Part shown: positions 26,663-37,055 of the stretch, piece after piece | How the letters are laid out: every line of letters starts with the position of its first letter | Position numbering within the stretch: the stretch's first letter is position 1 | Source: Alphaproteobacteria bacterium | Lineage (GTDB): Bacteria; Pseudomonadota; Alphaproteobacteria; SMXS01 | Direction: 5' to 3' | Assembly: GCA_030836535.1 (NCBI GenBank) | Contig: JAURPT010000064.1 | Span: forward strand, 1-52,355 | DNA length: 52,355 nucleotides | Program-made: the position numbers and the translations under genes | Notes under the pieces: model-generated | The model's database searches: none | Told to the model about the DNA's origin: nothing | Seen by the model: the letters and a program-made list of their open reading frames with translations, nothing else

Positions 26663-28558
26663 ATGACCCAGGATACGCACATATATGATGTCATCGTTAT
26701 TGGCGGTGGCCATGCCGGCTGCGAGGCAGCGGTGGCTTCTGCGCGCCTGGGCGCGGATACATTGCTGGTGACCCACAAGCAGGCCACCATTGGCGAAATG
26801 TCGTGTAACCCAGCCATTGGCGGGTTGGGTAAGGGCCAACTTGTGCGGGAAATCGATGCCTTGGATGGCGTGATGGGTCGTGTTGCGGATCAGGCAGGCA
26901 TTCAGTATCGCCTCTTGAACCGGCGTAAAGGCCCTGCTGTTCGCGGTCCGCGTGCCCAGGCAGACCGCAAGCTTTACCGCCAGGCCATGCAGGGTGAACT
27001 GGCGGGGACGGAAAACCTCACCATTCTGGAAGCGTCTGTTGAAGACTTGCTGTTGGACGGCCGAAATGATACGCAATTAGTGTCGGGCGTTGTGCTCGCA
27101 GATGGGTCCGAGATCAAAGCCGGACGGGTTGTTTTGACGACGGGCACATTCCTGCGCGGCATCATGCATGTGGGTGAACAACAGACAGAAGGCGGCCGCG
27201 TAGGCGAAAAACCGAGTGTCGGGCTAAGCGATACGTTGGCTAAACTGGCCTTTCCCTTGGGTCGGCTGAAAACGGGCACACCCGCGCGCCTTGATGGGCG
27301 AACCATTGATTGGGCAAGTCTCGAGGTGCAGCCGGGCGACGATGTACCCACGCCGTTTTCCTTCCTGACGAACGAGATCACAATCCCGCAGGTGGATTGT
27401 CACCTGACCTATACATCGCTTGAAACCCATAGAATCATTGAACAAAACTTGGGTCGTGCACCAATTTATTCGGGCCAGATTGAATCCAGCGGGCCGCGCT
27501 ATTGCCCGTCGATTGAAGACAAGGTCGTTCGTTTTGCCGACAAGTCGCGGCATCTGATCTTCCTGGAGCCAGAAGGGTTGGGTGATCATACGATCTACCC
27601 GAATGGCATTTCTACGTCGCTACCGGCGGAAATTCAGGATGCCTTCATCCGCACCATTGCAGGGTTGGAGCATGTCACCATTCTGCAGCCGGGTTATGCG
27701 GTGGAGTATGACTTTGTCGACCCGCGTGCCCTCAAGCCGACGTTAGAGACCCATAAGGTGACCGGCTTGTATTTCGCGGGGCAGATCAATGGCACAACGG
27801 GCTATGAAGAGGCGGCAGCCCAGGGCCTGATGGCCGGGTTTAACGCGGCACTGGCTGCTGCTGGGTCCGAGCCGTTCATTCTGGACCGCGCTGAATCCTA
27901 TATCGGTGTAATGATTGATGACCTGATCACACGGGGGACGCGGGAGCCCTACCGGATGTTTACGTCGCGCGCAGAATATCGCCTACGCCTGCGGGCAGAC
28001 AATGCCGACCAGCGCCTGACACCAAGGGGTCTGGAGATCGGCTGTATCGGCACGATCCGTCGTGACGCCTGGCTCGCCAAGGCTGAAGAATTGGCCAGTG
28101 CCCGGGATTTTGTCCAGAAAGCCACCCTGACACCTTCGGAAGGGGTCTCTAAGGGCCTGAAAATGAGACAGGATGGCAAGCGTCGGACGGTGCATGACTT
28201 GTTGGGTTTTCCCGACAATGATATAGCGCGGCTGGCTGGTATCTGGCCGGAACTGTCTGGTTTCTCTGCCCCTGTGCAGGAACAATTGGAAATCGATGCC
28301 CATTATGCTGGTTATATGGATCGGCAGGAGGCCGATATTGTCGCTTTCCGCAAGGATGAGGCGCTGCGCTTGCCGGAAGACCTGGATTTTGATGCCGTTG
28401 GCGGGCTTTCCGCGGAAATGCTTGAAAAACTACGGGAGGCGCGCCCGGCAACGCTGGGGGCGGCTGGGCGTATTGCCGGCGTAACACCTGCGGCGCTCAC
28501 GGCTCTGCTCAGCTATGTAAAGAAGGGCGGGCAACAATCCCGGCGTACAAGCGCTTGA
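26663..28558 (+). CDS. mnmG: tRNA uridine-5-carboxymethylaminomethyl modification enzyme MnmG
   Basis: MnmG is the FAD- and NADH-dependent partner of MnmE in wobble-uridine modification. From the ATG at 26663 it has 631 residues: FAD-binding [12 protein letters not shown], the [20 protein letters not shown] block, [11 protein letters not shown], and a C-terminal helical domain for MnmE and tRNA. An 11-codon upstream extension to 26633 has no family support. It overlaps rsmG by the TTGA of the next start. Confidence 0.96.
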   Translation: MTQDTHIYDVIVIGGGHAGCEAAVASARLGADTLLVTHKQATIGEMSCNPAIGGLGKGQLVREIDALDGVMGRVADQAGIQYRLLNRRKGPAVRGPRAQADRKLYRQAMQGELAGTENLTILEASVEDLLLDGRNDTQLVSGVVLADGSEIKAGRVVLTTGTFLRGIMHVGEQQTEGGRVGEKPSVGLSDTLAKLAFPLGRLKTGTPARLDGRTIDWASLEVQPGDDVPTPFSFLTNEITIPQVDCHLTYTSLETHRIIEQNLGRAPIYSGQIESSGPRYCPSIEDKVVRFADKSRHLIFLEPEGLGDHTIYPNGISTSLPAEIQDAFIRTIAGLEHVTILQPGYAVEYDFVDPRALKPTLETHKVTGLYFAGQINGTTGYEEAAAQGLMAGFNAALAAAGSEPFILDRAESYIGVMIDDLITRGTREPYRMFTSRAEYRLRLRADNADQRLTPRGLEIGCIGTIRRDAWLAKAEELASARDFVQKATLTPSEGVSKGLKMRQDGKRRTVHDLLGFPDNDIARLAGIWPELSGFSAPVQEQLEIDAHYAGYMDRQEADIVAFRKDEALRLPEDLDFDAVGGLSAEMLEKLREARPATLGAAGRIAGVTPAALTALLSYVKKGGQQSRRTSA

Positions 28559-29184
28559 GCGCCCGGTTAAAACCCCAACAGTTCCAACAGCAAACCAATG
28601 TTTCACGTGAAACATTGCAGGTGCTGGAGACCTATGAGGGCCTGTTGCGCAAGTGGCAGAAGTCCATCAACTTGGTCAGTAAATCGACGCTGGAAGACAT
28701 CTGGCAACGGCATTTCCTCGATTCAGCACAATTGGCACCTATTCTTCGCCAATTTGCGCCCGAAGATGCGCAATGCGTCGATATGGGGGCTGGGGCTGGC
28801 TTTCCGGGACTGGTGTTGGCGGCGATGGGGTGTGGCCAGTGGACACTGATAGAAAGTGACAGCCGCAAGGGTGTTTTTCTGTCTGAGGTGGTTCGCCAGT
28901 GCGGAATCTCTGCTACAATTCGAGTCGAAAGAGTCGAGGGGGTTTCCGACATGCAGGCAGATATTGTGACAGCGCGGGCATTCGCCTCGCTCGACAAACT
29001 GCTGGCCTATGCGACACCATTGATGAAGCCGGGTGCTGTATGCCTGTTTCCCAAGGGTAGGCGTTTTGCGGAAGAGGTCGCCATCGCCCGCGATGAAGGT
29101 TGGCAGTTCGACCTGCATGAATTTGCCAGCAACTCTGATGATGAAGGAAAAATCCTTTTATTAGAAGGGGTTGTTCGTGCCTGA
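28555..29184 (+). CDS. rsmG: 16S rRNA (guanine527-N7)-methyltransferase RsmG
   Basis: RsmG (GidB) methylates G527 of 16S rRNA; loss gives low-level streptomycin resistance in other bacteria. The 209-residue protein has the SAM-binding [13 protein letters not shown] and the early [17 protein letters not shown] segment. The start appears to be TTG at 28555, overlapping the mnmG stop. The six codons for NVSRET contain the second parS site, so this stretch serves both protein and segregation. It overlaps the parA start. Confidence 0.94.
   Translation: MSARLKPQQFQQQTNVSRETLQVLETYEGLLRKWQKSINLVSKSTLEDIWQRHFLDSAQLAPILRQFAPEDAQCVDMGAGAGFPGLVLAAMGCGQWTLIESDSRKGVFLSEVVRQCGISATIRVERVEGVSDMQADIVTARAFASLDKLLAYATPLMKPGAVCLFPKGRRFAEEVAIARDEGWQFDLHEFASNSDDEGKILLLEGVVRA
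28599..28614. promoter_or_regulatory. parS centromere site 2, inside rsmG
   Basis: A second perfect TGTTTCACGTGAAACA lies 2.0 kb from the first and within the rsmG coding sequence, where it encodes part of NVSRET. Such an embedded site is also known in other alphaproteobacteria. Confidence 0.95.
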
Positions 29185-29986
29185 GAACAAGGGAAAATCC
29201 CCTAAGATTATCGCTGTGGTGAACCAGAAAGGTGGTGTCGGTAAAACGACGACGGCCATCAATCTGGCGACGGCGCTTGCTGCAACCAACCACAAGACAT
29301 TGCTGTTGGACCTAGACCCACAGGGTAATGCGAGTACCGGCTTCGGTGTCGGCCAGCAGGAGCGTTCGGATAGTATTTATGACGTCATCATGGGTCAGGC
29401 GGGTTTGGATGACGTGGTGATCGAAACAGACGTTCCGCAACTCTATCTGGCACCGGCTAATGTCGACCTCGCAGGGGCAGAATTGGAACTGGTGGATGGG
29501 GGCCGACGATCGCACCGGCTGCAGGATGCGCTGTTGGCTTATTGCGGTGAAGACCAGGCCTATGATTATGTGCTCATCGACTGTCCTCCGTCGCTGAACC
29601 TGCTGACTATCAACGCGTTAACGGCGTCAGATTCTGTGCTGGTACCATTGCAGTGCGAGTTTTTTGCGCTCGAGGGCCTCTCGCTGCTATTGCGGACGGT
29701 TGAGCGCGTTCGAAATAGTCTGAACCCGTCGCTGAGCATGGAGGGTGTTGTACTGACCATGTATGATGGTCGTAATAATCTGGCCCAGCAGGTGCAGGAT
29801 GATGTGCGGGACTATTTAGGTGATGACGTCTTCCAGACGGTTATTCCCCGGAATATCCGACTTTCGGAAGCGCCAGGCTATGGCATGCCCGCGTTGATGT
29901 TTGACCATCGCTGTACGGGCAGCCAGGCCTATATATCGCTCGCGGCTGAATTGATCAGGAAAAACAAAAGGTTACAGGCCGCATAA
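29177..29986 (+). CDS. parA: Chromosome partitioning ATPase ParA
   Basis: ParA is the Walker-type ATPase that pulls ParB-parS complexes apart. From GTG at 29177 (AGAAGGGG 6 bases upstream) it has 269 residues, with the deviant Walker A KGGVGKTTT near residues 18-26, DLDPQGNAS, and the Walker B region YVLIDCPPSLNLL. A TTG two codons earlier is an alternative start. It overlaps the end of rsmG and precedes parB by about 26 bases. Confidence 0.96.
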   Translation: MPENKGKSPKIIAVVNQKGGVGKTTTAINLATALAATNHKTLLLDLDPQGNASTGFGVGQQERSDSIYDVIMGQAGLDDVVIETDVPQLYLAPANVDLAGAELELVDGGRRSHRLQDALLAYCGEDQAYDYVLIDCPPSLNLLTINALTASDSVLVPLQCEFFALEGLSLLLRTVERVRNSLNPSLSMEGVVLTMYDGRNNLAQQVQDDVRDYLGDDVFQTVIPRNIRLSEAPGYGMPALMFDHRCTGSQAYISLAAELIRKNKRLQAA

Positions 29987-30015
29987 ATGGCGGCAGTGAA
30001 TAAGGTAGTTGCGTG

Positions 30016-30921
30016 ATGGCAAATAAGAAGGACAATAAGGCGACACCGCGCAAAGGTAAGCGCCCCAGCGGCCTGGGCCGAGGCCTGTCAGCACTGCTGC
30101 AGGATGAAGCAGCAGCAGACAAGGCACCGGAGCCCCGCAAGGGTACGCGTGACGTGCCCATTGAAAACCTTCGGCCTAACACCTTCCAGCCACGTCACTA
30201 TTTTGAAGATGAAGCGTTGAAGGAACTCGCCGCTTCTATTCGTGAACATGGGATCATGCAGCCCATTCTGGTGCGGCCTGACCCAGAAAATGACGAAAGC
30301 TTCCAGATCATTGCTGGTGAACGGCGCTGGCGGGCTGCGCAGAAGGCGCAGCTTCATGAAGTGCCGGTCGTTGTTCGCTCTTTATCCGACCTTGAGGCGC
30401 TGGAGCTGGCCCTCATTGAAAACATCCAGCGTCAGGACCTGTCGCCCATCGAAGAAGCGAAGGGTTTTCGACGACTAATCGATGAGTTCGGCCATACACA
30501 GGAAGAAATTGCCAAGACTGTCGGCAAAAGCCGCCCGCATGTAACCAATCTGATGCGCCTGTTGGGTTTGCCTGATGCGGTGCAGGAGATGATCAACACC
30601 GGCAGCCTGAGTGCTGGCCACGCTCGGGCGTTGATCACGACGAAGGACCCCGTGGCGCTCGCCAAGCGAATTGTGGCCGAGGGCCTGTCTGTTCGTGCCG
30701 CAGAAGCCCTGGCAGCAGAACACAGCGCGGCCAAGAAGCCCTCTGCTAAGGCATTGAAACCAAAGAAGGGTGCGGACACGCGAGCCCTGGAAGAAAAAGT
30801 CAGTCATCAGCTTGGTCTGAAGGTTTCCGTCGACCATAAGGGGACCAAAGGCGGCAAGTTGGTGATCAACTACAAATCGCTCGACCAGCTGGACGACCTG
30901 ATCGACAAGCTAACACATTAA
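30016..30921 (+). CDS. parB: Chromosome partitioning protein ParB
   Basis: ParB binds parS as a CTP-dependent clamp. The 301-residue protein has a basic N-terminal tail with GLGRGLSALL, the ParB/Srx nucleotide-binding box II GERRWRAAQKA, the helix-turn-helix TQEEIAKTVGKSRPHVTNLMRLL, and a C-terminal dimerisation domain. The ATG at 30016 directly follows an in-frame GTG at 30013. Its two target sites lie upstream in the same gene cluster. It converges on holA with only 14 bases between stops. Confidence 0.96.
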   Translation: MANKKDNKATPRKGKRPSGLGRGLSALLQDEAAADKAPEPRKGTRDVPIENLRPNTFQPRHYFEDEALKELAASIREHGIMQPILVRPDPENDESFQIIAGERRWRAAQKAQLHEVPVVVRSLSDLEALELALIENIQRQDLSPIEEAKGFRRLIDEFGHTQEEIAKTVGKSRPHVTNLMRLLGLPDAVQEMINTGSLSAGHARALITTKDPVALAKRIVAEGLSVRAAEALAAEHSAAKKPSAKALKPKKGADTRALEEKVSHQLGLKVSVDHKGTKGGKLVINYKSLDQLDDLIDKLTH

Positions 30922-30935
30922 TAGGTTAACCGCGG

Positions 30936-31964
30936 TTAGGCGGCCTGTCTGGCAGCCCCGGCCAGGCGCATCATCGCCCGTGTGCAGATGGCTTCAGCCG
31001 GCATGCCTGTGCTTTTACACTGTTGTTCGGCTTCGTTGATGATGCGGATGGCTTCAATCAGCCGCCCGGCGGACCAACGGTTCAACAATCTACGCATTTC
31101 GTTTGCTTCACGGCTGAAAGCGGGTGGTTTCAATGATTTGAAACCCGCGTCCATACTGCTGCCATTGTTTGCGATGGCGGCTACCAGATGCAGGCGCTGC
31201 AGGCGCCGGGCGACAAGGCGCAAAAGACCGACAGGGTTGTCGCCTTCATCATAGGCTTTATTGAGGGCCTTGATCAGGGCAGGGAACTGGCCATTCAGGG
31301 CCGCACTGCCAGCTTCGTCAAACGCGCGGGCGGCTGAATCCCCGATCATGGCAGCAACGTCATCCAAGGAAATGGGGCTGTCATCGTTTCCCTTATACAG
31401 AACCAGCTTGTCGAGTTCCTGCCGGGACACCATACGGTCATTGCCGAGATTATCTGTCAGGTACGAGCGGGCTTCATGGTCCAGCTGGTAACCGGCCTTG
31501 GTGACGATGGCGTCAATCAGACTGTCGCGCGTCTCCGCACTGTCGCTATAACAGGCAAGAGCAAAGGCGGCGTCATGTCCTTCAAACAATTTGCGCAGGC
31601 TGCCTTTGGCGCTCAATTCACCTGCTGTGATGATGACAAAGCCATCGCCTGGCAATTCCTCCAAAAACGCCTTGAAGATTTTGCTGTGCCGGTCGGTGGC
31701 CCCGGTAATGCGGATGGCGCGCCTGCCCCCCATCATGGAAATCGCGGCCGCCTCATCGGCCAGTCTGGCAAGGTCGTCAGCCAGTGCGCTGATCTCCATG
31801 TCGCAAACGCGGAACGGGTCTGAAGGGTCTTCGGCAATAGCGGTCAGCAACAATTTTGCGCGCTCACGCACCAGGCCCTCGTCGGCGCCAAAGATCAGCC
31901 CGGCGCGTAATGGCCCCTGCGGGCTTTTCAGAAATCGGCTGAATTGTGAAGGTGCGTATTTCAT
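30936..31964 (-). CDS. holA: DNA polymerase III delta subunit
   Basis: HolA is the clamp-loader subunit that opens the beta ring. The 342-residue protein shows the family start MKYAPSQFSRFL and GLIFGADEGLVRERAKLL, the MMGGRRAIRI motif and the C-terminal helical collar domain. It is the last gene of a leftward series with leuS and lptE, 61 bases after lptE, the standard alphaproteobacterial order. Confidence 0.93.
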   Translation of the reverse strand: MKYAPSQFSRFLKSPQGPLRAGLIFGADEGLVRERAKLLLTAIAEDPSDPFRVCDMEISALADDLARLADEAAAISMMGGRRAIRITGATDRHSKIFKAFLEELPGDGFVIITAGELSAKGSLRKLFEGHDAAFALACYSDSAETRDSLIDAIVTKAGYQLDHEARSYLTDNLGNDRMVSRQELDKLVLYKGNDDSPISLDDVAAMIGDSAARAFDEAGSAALNGQFPALIKALNKAYDEGDNPVGLLRLVARRLQRLHLVAAIANNGSSMDAGFKSLKPPAFSREANEMRRLLNRWSAGRLIEAIRIINEAEQQCKSTGMPAEAICTRAMMRLAGAARQAA

Positions 31965-32025
31965 GGATCATTAGCTTGCCACAGGGCAGGTGGCAATTCC
32001 AATGATGCTGCATAAAAGCGTCAGT

Positions 32026-32523
32026 TTATTGGTCGCGCCCAAAGTAAATGGCGAGCCGATTACGAATTTCCAGCGCAATCTCACGGGCCAGACGATCCTG
32101 GGCTGCGCGTTCGGCCATCAGCGTCGCATAGTCGGATTGTACAATGTCAAAACCGGTATTGGCCCAGGTGCTGCCATCGATCAATACATCCTCGCTGCTT
32201 ATTTCCATCAGTCGAAACTGCGCCTGAAGCCTGTAATTGGCGCGCGTGGAAGAGGCGTCTCGCCGTAGGCCCACATCGTCTCGCTCTTCATTAAGCCGTA
32301 TTGAAAGCTGATACACAGGTTGGCTTGGTTCGCCCAAAGACGTAACGATATCAAGGAGTTCGTTGCGTACTTTTTGTCCAAGCCGCTGTTCAATCTCACC
32401 AATGGCGACAGTCGCCATCGCCTCGGTAACAGCCATATTCTCGGCATCGGCCCTGTACATAGGCTTGAAGCCACAACCGGCCAACACCAGCGTTACCATG
32501 GATATCAAGATCAGCTTTTTCAT
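32026..32523 (-). CDS. lptE: LPS-assembly lipoprotein LptE
   Basis: LptE is the outer-membrane lipoprotein that plugs and supports LptD during lipopolysaccharide export. The 165-residue protein has a lipobox LVLAGC with the acylated Cys at residue 17, followed by GFKPMYR, the LptE hallmark, then the short alpha/beta domain. It follows leuS after 2 bases, as in other alphaproteobacteria. Confidence 0.9.
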   Translation of the reverse strand: MKKLILISMVTLVLAGCGFKPMYRADAENMAVTEAMATVAIGEIEQRLGQKVRNELLDIVTSLGEPSQPVYQLSIRLNEERDDVGLRRDASSTRANYRLQAQFRLMEISSEDVLIDGSTWANTGFDIVQSDYATLMAERAAQDRLAREIALEIRNRLAIYFGRDQ

Positions 32524-32525
32524 GC

Positions 32526-35093
32526 CTACACCACTATGTTAACGATGCGTCCGGGTACAACGATTACCTTGCGAATGTCTTTGCCATCAATCTGTGCCTG
32601 GACTTTTTCCTGCGCCAGGGCGAGTGCCTCGATATCTTCCTTGGCGACGTCCTTGGCGGTGTCGATGGTGGCGCGCACTTTGCCGTTCACCTGCACAGCG
32701 AGTGTGACGGTGTCTTCGACGATCAGGGCTTCATCTGCTTCAGGCCAGTTTGTGTCGCTCAAGGGCGTGTCGTGCCCCAACTGCGCCCATAATTCCTCCG
32801 CAATATGCGGCATCATCGGGCCGGTCAATTGAGCCAGGACCTCCAAGCCTTCGCGCATGGCCCACTTGTCAGACTCATCGTCACCTTTGAAGCTGGAAAG
32901 CGCATTGGTCAGTTCATAAATCTGGGCAACAGATGTATTGAACCGGAAGCTCTCCACCCCCTGGCTTACGCCTGTAATGGCTTTGTGGACAATGCGGCGC
33001 AGGGCCAGGGCATCATCGGTAAAACTCTCTGGTGCTGGTGTGTTGGCCGCGGGCAAGCGCTCCAGACGGTCCATGGTCAATCGCCAGATGCGCTGTGTAT
33101 GTCGCCAGGCGCCTTCAATGCCGCTTTCGGTCCATTCCAGATCACGGTCTGGCGGGCTGTCGGACAACATGTACCAACGCGCCGTATCTGCCCCGTATGT
33201 ATCGATGATACCGGCCGGGTCGACGGTGTTCTTCTTCGACTTTGACATCTTTTCAGACCGGCCGACCTTTACAGCCTGTCCGCCCGCGTCAACGAGGGTA
33301 TCGCCATCCGGGCGAATCTCTTCAGGGCTCAACCACTTACCATCGGTGTCCTGATAGGTCTCGTGGCAGACCATGCCCTGAGTGAACAGACCTTCGAACG
33401 GTTCCTTGAAGTCCACCAAGCCACATTTGTGCAAGGCGTGCGTGAAGAAACGTGAGTACAGCAAGTGCAACACGGCATGTTCAATACCGCCGATATACTG
33501 GTCTGCGGGCAACCACGCATTGGCGGCATTGCTGACGATCGGGTCATCCGACTGCGGGGCGGTATAGCGGATGGCATACCAGGAGGAATCGACGAAAGTA
33601 TCGAAAGTGTCTGTTTCGCGGGTTGCTGCTTTGCCGCAGCTTGGGCAGTCAACATGTTTCCAGGTCGGGTGACGGTCCAGCGGGTTGCCCGGGGTGTTGA
33701 ATTCAACGTCCTTGGGCAATTCTACCGGCAGGTTTTCGGCAGGCACAGGGACAGCCCCGCAATCATCACAATAAATGATGGGGATGGGGCACCCCCAATA
33801 ACGCTGGCGGGAAACACCCCAGTCACGCAGGCGGAAATTGATTGTCCGCTCACCATCTCCCTGGCTTGCCAATTTGTCGATGGCAGCTGTAATGCCTTCT
33901 TCAACACTCAAGCCATCCAGGAAGCCGGAATTGTGTAACGTGCCCGGGCCTGTATAGGCCTCATTTTCAATGGTAAAGTCTTCGCCAGCGTCTGCCGGGT
34001 AAACAACCGGAATGACGGAGAGGTCATATTTGCGGGCAAAGTCCAGGTCGCGCTGGTCATGAGCCGGGCACGCGAAAATGGCACCCGTGCCGTAGTCCAT
34101 CAGCACGAAGTTCGCGAGGAATACTTTCAGCTCATGCCCTTCAATAAAGGGATGACGCACTGTCAGGCCGGTATCGAAGCCTTGCTTCTCGGCCTTTTCA
34201 ATCGCCTCTTCACTGGTGCCCAGTTTCTGGCACTCTTCAATGAAGGCCTGTGCGTCCGGGTTCTGTGCGGCCACTTCCTTGGCCAACGGATGATCAACTG
34301 CAATCGCGCAGAAGCTGGCACCGAACAGGGTGTCCGGCCGTGTTGTGTATATCTCGATCCTGTCGTCAGACACGACGTCATTGTCGTTGATCTTGAAGAA
34401 GACGCGCGCGCCTTCGGACCGGCCAATCCAGTTTTGCTGCATGATCCGGACTTTTTCCGGCCAGCGGTTGAGCTTTTCCAGCTCATCCAACAGGTCATCT
34501 GCAAAATCGATAATCTTCAAGAACCACTGATTCAGCGTCCGGCGTTCTACGGGCGCGCCAGACCGCCAGCCTTTCCCGTCAATAACCTGTTCGTTGGCCA
34601 ACACCGTATGGTCAACCGGGTCCCAATTGACCAGGGACTGGCGTCGCTCAACGATGCCGGCATCCAGGAAGGACAAGAACAAAGCCTGTTCGTGTTTGTA
34701 ATAATCCGGGTCGCAGGTTGCGAATTCCCGGTCCCAGTCAACAGCAAGGCCCAGGGCTACCAGCTGTTCGCGCATGGCGGCAATATTGTCCCATGTCCAA
34801 TCGCCGGGGTGTACACCCCGTTCCATGGCGGCATTTTCTGCCGGCATACCGTGGGCGTCCCAACCCATGGGGTGCAGGACATTGAAACCCTTGGCGCGCT
34901 TGTAGCGGGCGATCACGTCGCCGAGCGTGTAATTGCGCACATGGCCCATATGGATGCGCCCGGATGGGTAGGGGAACATCGACAATACGTAGTACTTTTC
35001 ACCGTCTGCATCTTCATGCGCGGCAAAGGTTTTACTGTCGGACCAGCTTTGCTGCCATTTGGCTTCTGTTGTTTTGGCGTTGTAGCGTGTCAT
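32526..35093 (-). CDS. leuS: Leucyl-tRNA synthetase
   Basis: LeuRS charges tRNA-Leu. The 855-residue protein has the HIGH motif as HMGH at 48-51, followed by VRNYTLGD and HPMGWDAHG, the CP1 editing domain, a zinc-like CPSCG segment and KMSKS at about residue 615-619 in the expected KMSKSKKN context. The C-terminal domain ends [15 protein letters not shown]. Length is typical. It lies between the DUF3576 lipoprotein gene and lptE. Confidence 0.97.
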   Translation of the reverse strand: MTRYNAKTTEAKWQQSWSDSKTFAAHEDADGEKYYVLSMFPYPSGRIHMGHVRNYTLGDVIARYKRAKGFNVLHPMGWDAHGMPAENAAMERGVHPGDWTWDNIAAMREQLVALGLAVDWDREFATCDPDYYKHEQALFLSFLDAGIVERRQSLVNWDPVDHTVLANEQVIDGKGWRSGAPVERRTLNQWFLKIIDFADDLLDELEKLNRWPEKVRIMQQNWIGRSEGARVFFKINDNDVVSDDRIEIYTTRPDTLFGASFCAIAVDHPLAKEVAAQNPDAQAFIEECQKLGTSEEAIEKAEKQGFDTGLTVRHPFIEGHELKVFLANFVLMDYGTGAIFACPAHDQRDLDFARKYDLSVIPVVYPADAGEDFTIENEAYTGPGTLHNSGFLDGLSVEEGITAAIDKLASQGDGERTINFRLRDWGVSRQRYWGCPIPIIYCDDCGAVPVPAENLPVELPKDVEFNTPGNPLDRHPTWKHVDCPSCGKAATRETDTFDTFVDSSWYAIRYTAPQSDDPIVSNAANAWLPADQYIGGIEHAVLHLLYSRFFTHALHKCGLVDFKEPFEGLFTQGMVCHETYQDTDGKWLSPEEIRPDGDTLVDAGGQAVKVGRSEKMSKSKKNTVDPAGIIDTYGADTARWYMLSDSPPDRDLEWTESGIEGAWRHTQRIWRLTMDRLERLPAANTPAPESFTDDALALRRIVHKAITGVSQGVESFRFNTSVAQIYELTNALSSFKGDDESDKWAMREGLEVLAQLTGPMMPHIAEELWAQLGHDTPLSDTNWPEADEALIVEDTVTLAVQVNGKVRATIDTAKDVAKEDIEALALAQEKVQAQIDGKDIRKVIVVPGRIVNIVV

Positions 35094-35181
35094 GCTTTTA
35101 ACTGCGGGTTCGGCCCCGGGCCAATGGGCGACAGGGGCAAAGAATTAGAATTACAGGTGGTTGGCGCAAACAGCCAAAGAC

Positions 35182-35634
35182 CTATTCGGTAACGTTGCGG
35201 ATACGAATCTGACGTGCCTGAGTCAGGATGGCGTCTTCCAGCGCCGCAACAGTTGACTGCTGTACGGGCATATCAACCCATTGGCTGTTCTGGTTGCGGG
35301 CCTGGCGGCTGACATCAACACTGAGTGCATCGGCGCGTAGGCGCGGGTCCAGAATAGCGACTCGAACTTTGGTGCGTTCGTTCTGTGCCCGGGGGTTGGT
35401 GTACCAGTCGGTCACAATCACACCACCAGTGGCATCTGTCGATTCAATGCTCATGAAGTCCAGCGTATCGATTGTGGCCTGCCACAGATATCCGTTCACC
35501 CTTAGAGTATCTGCATTTTCCAGGGATAGTGGCGTGTACCGAGCCAGTAGTTCGTCGCTGCTGCCGCCGCCGCAACTGGTCAGCATCAGGCAACCAACAA
35601 AGGTGCTTACAATCAATTTCATTTTCTGCGGCAT
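35182..35634 (-). CDS. DUF3576 lipoprotein
   Basis: A 150-residue putative lipoprotein: signal sequence with lipobox LMLTSC and then GGGSSDE, followed by the DUF3576 domain with NGYLWQATIDTLDFM and GGVIVTDWY. The family is nearly confined to alphaproteobacteria and stands before leuS in many of them; no function is known. It is expected to be attached to the outer membrane or face the periplasm. Confidence 0.88.
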   Translation of the reverse strand: MPQKMKLIVSTFVGCLMLTSCGGGSSDELLARYTPLSLENADTLRVNGYLWQATIDTLDFMSIESTDATGGVIVTDWYTNPRAQNERTKVRVAILDPRLRADALSVDVSRQARNQNSQWVDMPVQQSTVAALEDAILTQARQIRIRNVTE

Positions 35635-35951
35635 TGTCCCGGCCTCTTCTCAACGTGCTGCGCACATTTTATCGCCCCGTTCAGCGGGGCGCGTGATAAG
35701 CGGCTACCATAGTCTTATCGGGTCCGCTTGAGAACCTATAATTAGGCCCTGAAGTCGCAGAATCCAGCGGGCCAGATCCACAAGTTTCTTGATTCAGCGG
35801 CAGAAATATAGCGTAATAGGGACTTGGAATGACAGAGTCGCCATTTGGTCACCCAATTTTCCCGCTGGCTGCCGCCAGTTCAGGATGTTGGCATGGGCTG
35901 GTGGGGGCTTTTTCGCGCGGTAAATTGTTCACCGCGAATTGAGGTAAGAAA
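35635..35951. other. Intergenic region between divergent lipoprotein and barrel-protein genes
   Basis: This 317-base gap holds no gene that I can support. It must contain promoters for both flanking genes. One hairpin is clear: CGCCCCG at 35673-35679 pairs with CGGGGCG at 35685-35691 (loop of 5), without a T-run, so it is not a convincing terminator. No confident -35/-10 pair was found. Confidence 0.5.
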
Positions 35952-35954
35952 TTG

Positions 35955-37055
35955 ATGCTGCAAGGCGTGCAGACAGAAATCGCTTCAAGGCGTACCACAT
36001 GGGGCAAAAGGGCTATTGGTCTCGTGTCGTCCTTGTGCCTTGGCCTATTTGTCGCCAACACGGCTCATGCAGAGGACTCTATCCGTCTTGTGGATAGTTC
36101 TGACCTTCAATTCTATACGCACACACCTGCTGCAGCACAGCCGCAAGAACCCGTCGCAGGGGTTACCCTGAACATTGACGAGGGCCTGCTTGGTGGTTCT
36201 GTTGAAGAAGAAGACAAGTCGGTCATTCAGCTGTCTGCCCCAAGGGCGACACCAACGGGTTTTTCGCTCGGCATGGAAATTTCACTGGATGATCCTGACA
36301 AGGTGACCCTGCAGGACCGTGATCGGATTTACCTTGAAGGGTCTTTTGGCCAAATGGCAGGTTTCGAGCAGTTGGAAGTTCAGTCTGGCACCGGGCTGTT
36401 GCCCAGTGTGCTTGACGGGGATGCCACGGCCAATGCGTTGTCATTCCTTCGCCGTGCTTCTGCGCTTAATGTTGATGCGTTGGAGCTGACAGCACTGACG
36501 ACCCAGCCCGGGACCATGGTGCCACAATATGCCGGCGTTTCGCTGGGGTTCAGCACGGGCGAGCGTCTGTTGACCGACCCGAGCCAGCGCGGATTTGAAA
36601 TTGCGCTTACCTCTATGGTCATGATGCAGGCAGCCTCAGAAAACCATACGACCTTTATGGAAGCAGCGGGTATTACGCGCGAAGACCGGGTTTATAATGT
36701 CGGTCTGAATGTTGGCTATCGCGGCTTCACCTTTGTGGCGTCATTCCTGCGTGGTGAGAACGACATCAACGCGACGTATGAAAGCTATGATGTTGGTCTG
36801 CAGTACGACTTTGGTTCCTGGGCAACCACACTGGCTGTGGGTGGCTATTTCGGGTCGGACTCACCCTTATCCTATGCCAATATCCTGGATATCGACCGGA
36901 TTTACAGCGTTGAAATCGGGGCCAGTTACGCGATTCGCCCATGGATGACGGTGCAGGGTCGGTTCCAGTTCTTTGATTATCGCACGCTGCTTGGTACATC
37001 TGGCCTTGATGGCTATGGCGGTACTTTCTTCCTGGGCACCAGCCTGGGCTTCTAG
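35955..37055 (+). CDS. Putative outer-membrane beta-barrel (porin-like) protein
   Basis: A 366-residue protein with a long basic leader and signal peptide ending in HAEDS (hydrophobic core IGLVSSLCLGLFVANTAHA), an N-terminal Pro/Glu-rich linker region, and a C-terminal half made of alternating-residue strands (GFTFVASFLRG, YDVGLQYDFG, WATTLAVGGYFG, YSVEIGASYAI). The sequence ends in LGTSLGF, with the C-terminal Phe recognised by the BAM assembly machinery. This suggests a porin of the Gram-negative porin-like type; substrate unknown. An ATG at 35955 follows GAGGTAAG; a TTG just before is also possible. Confidence 0.7.
   Translation: MLQGVQTEIASRRTTWGKRAIGLVSSLCLGLFVANTAHAEDSIRLVDSSDLQFYTHTPAAAQPQEPVAGVTLNIDEGLLGGSVEEEDKSVIQLSAPRATPTGFSLGMEISLDDPDKVTLQDRDRIYLEGSFGQMAGFEQLEVQSGTGLLPSVLDGDATANALSFLRRASALNVDALELTALTTQPGTMVPQYAGVSLGFSTGERLLTDPSQRGFEIALTSMVMMQAASENHTTFMEAAGITREDRVYNVGLNVGYRGFTFVASFLRGENDINATYESYDVGLQYDFGSWATTLAVGGYFGSDSPLSYANILDIDRIYSVEIGASYAIRPWMTVQGRFQFFDYRTLLGTSGLDGYGGTFFLGTSLGF

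Noticed and set aside
30927-30938. TAACCGCGGTTA palindrome between parB and holA as terminator
   Set aside because: It is only 12 bases with no T-run on either strand.
34059-35192. Long open frame antisense to leuS
   Set aside because: It is a shadow of leuS, with repetitive, low-complexity composition and no ribosome site or family similarity.
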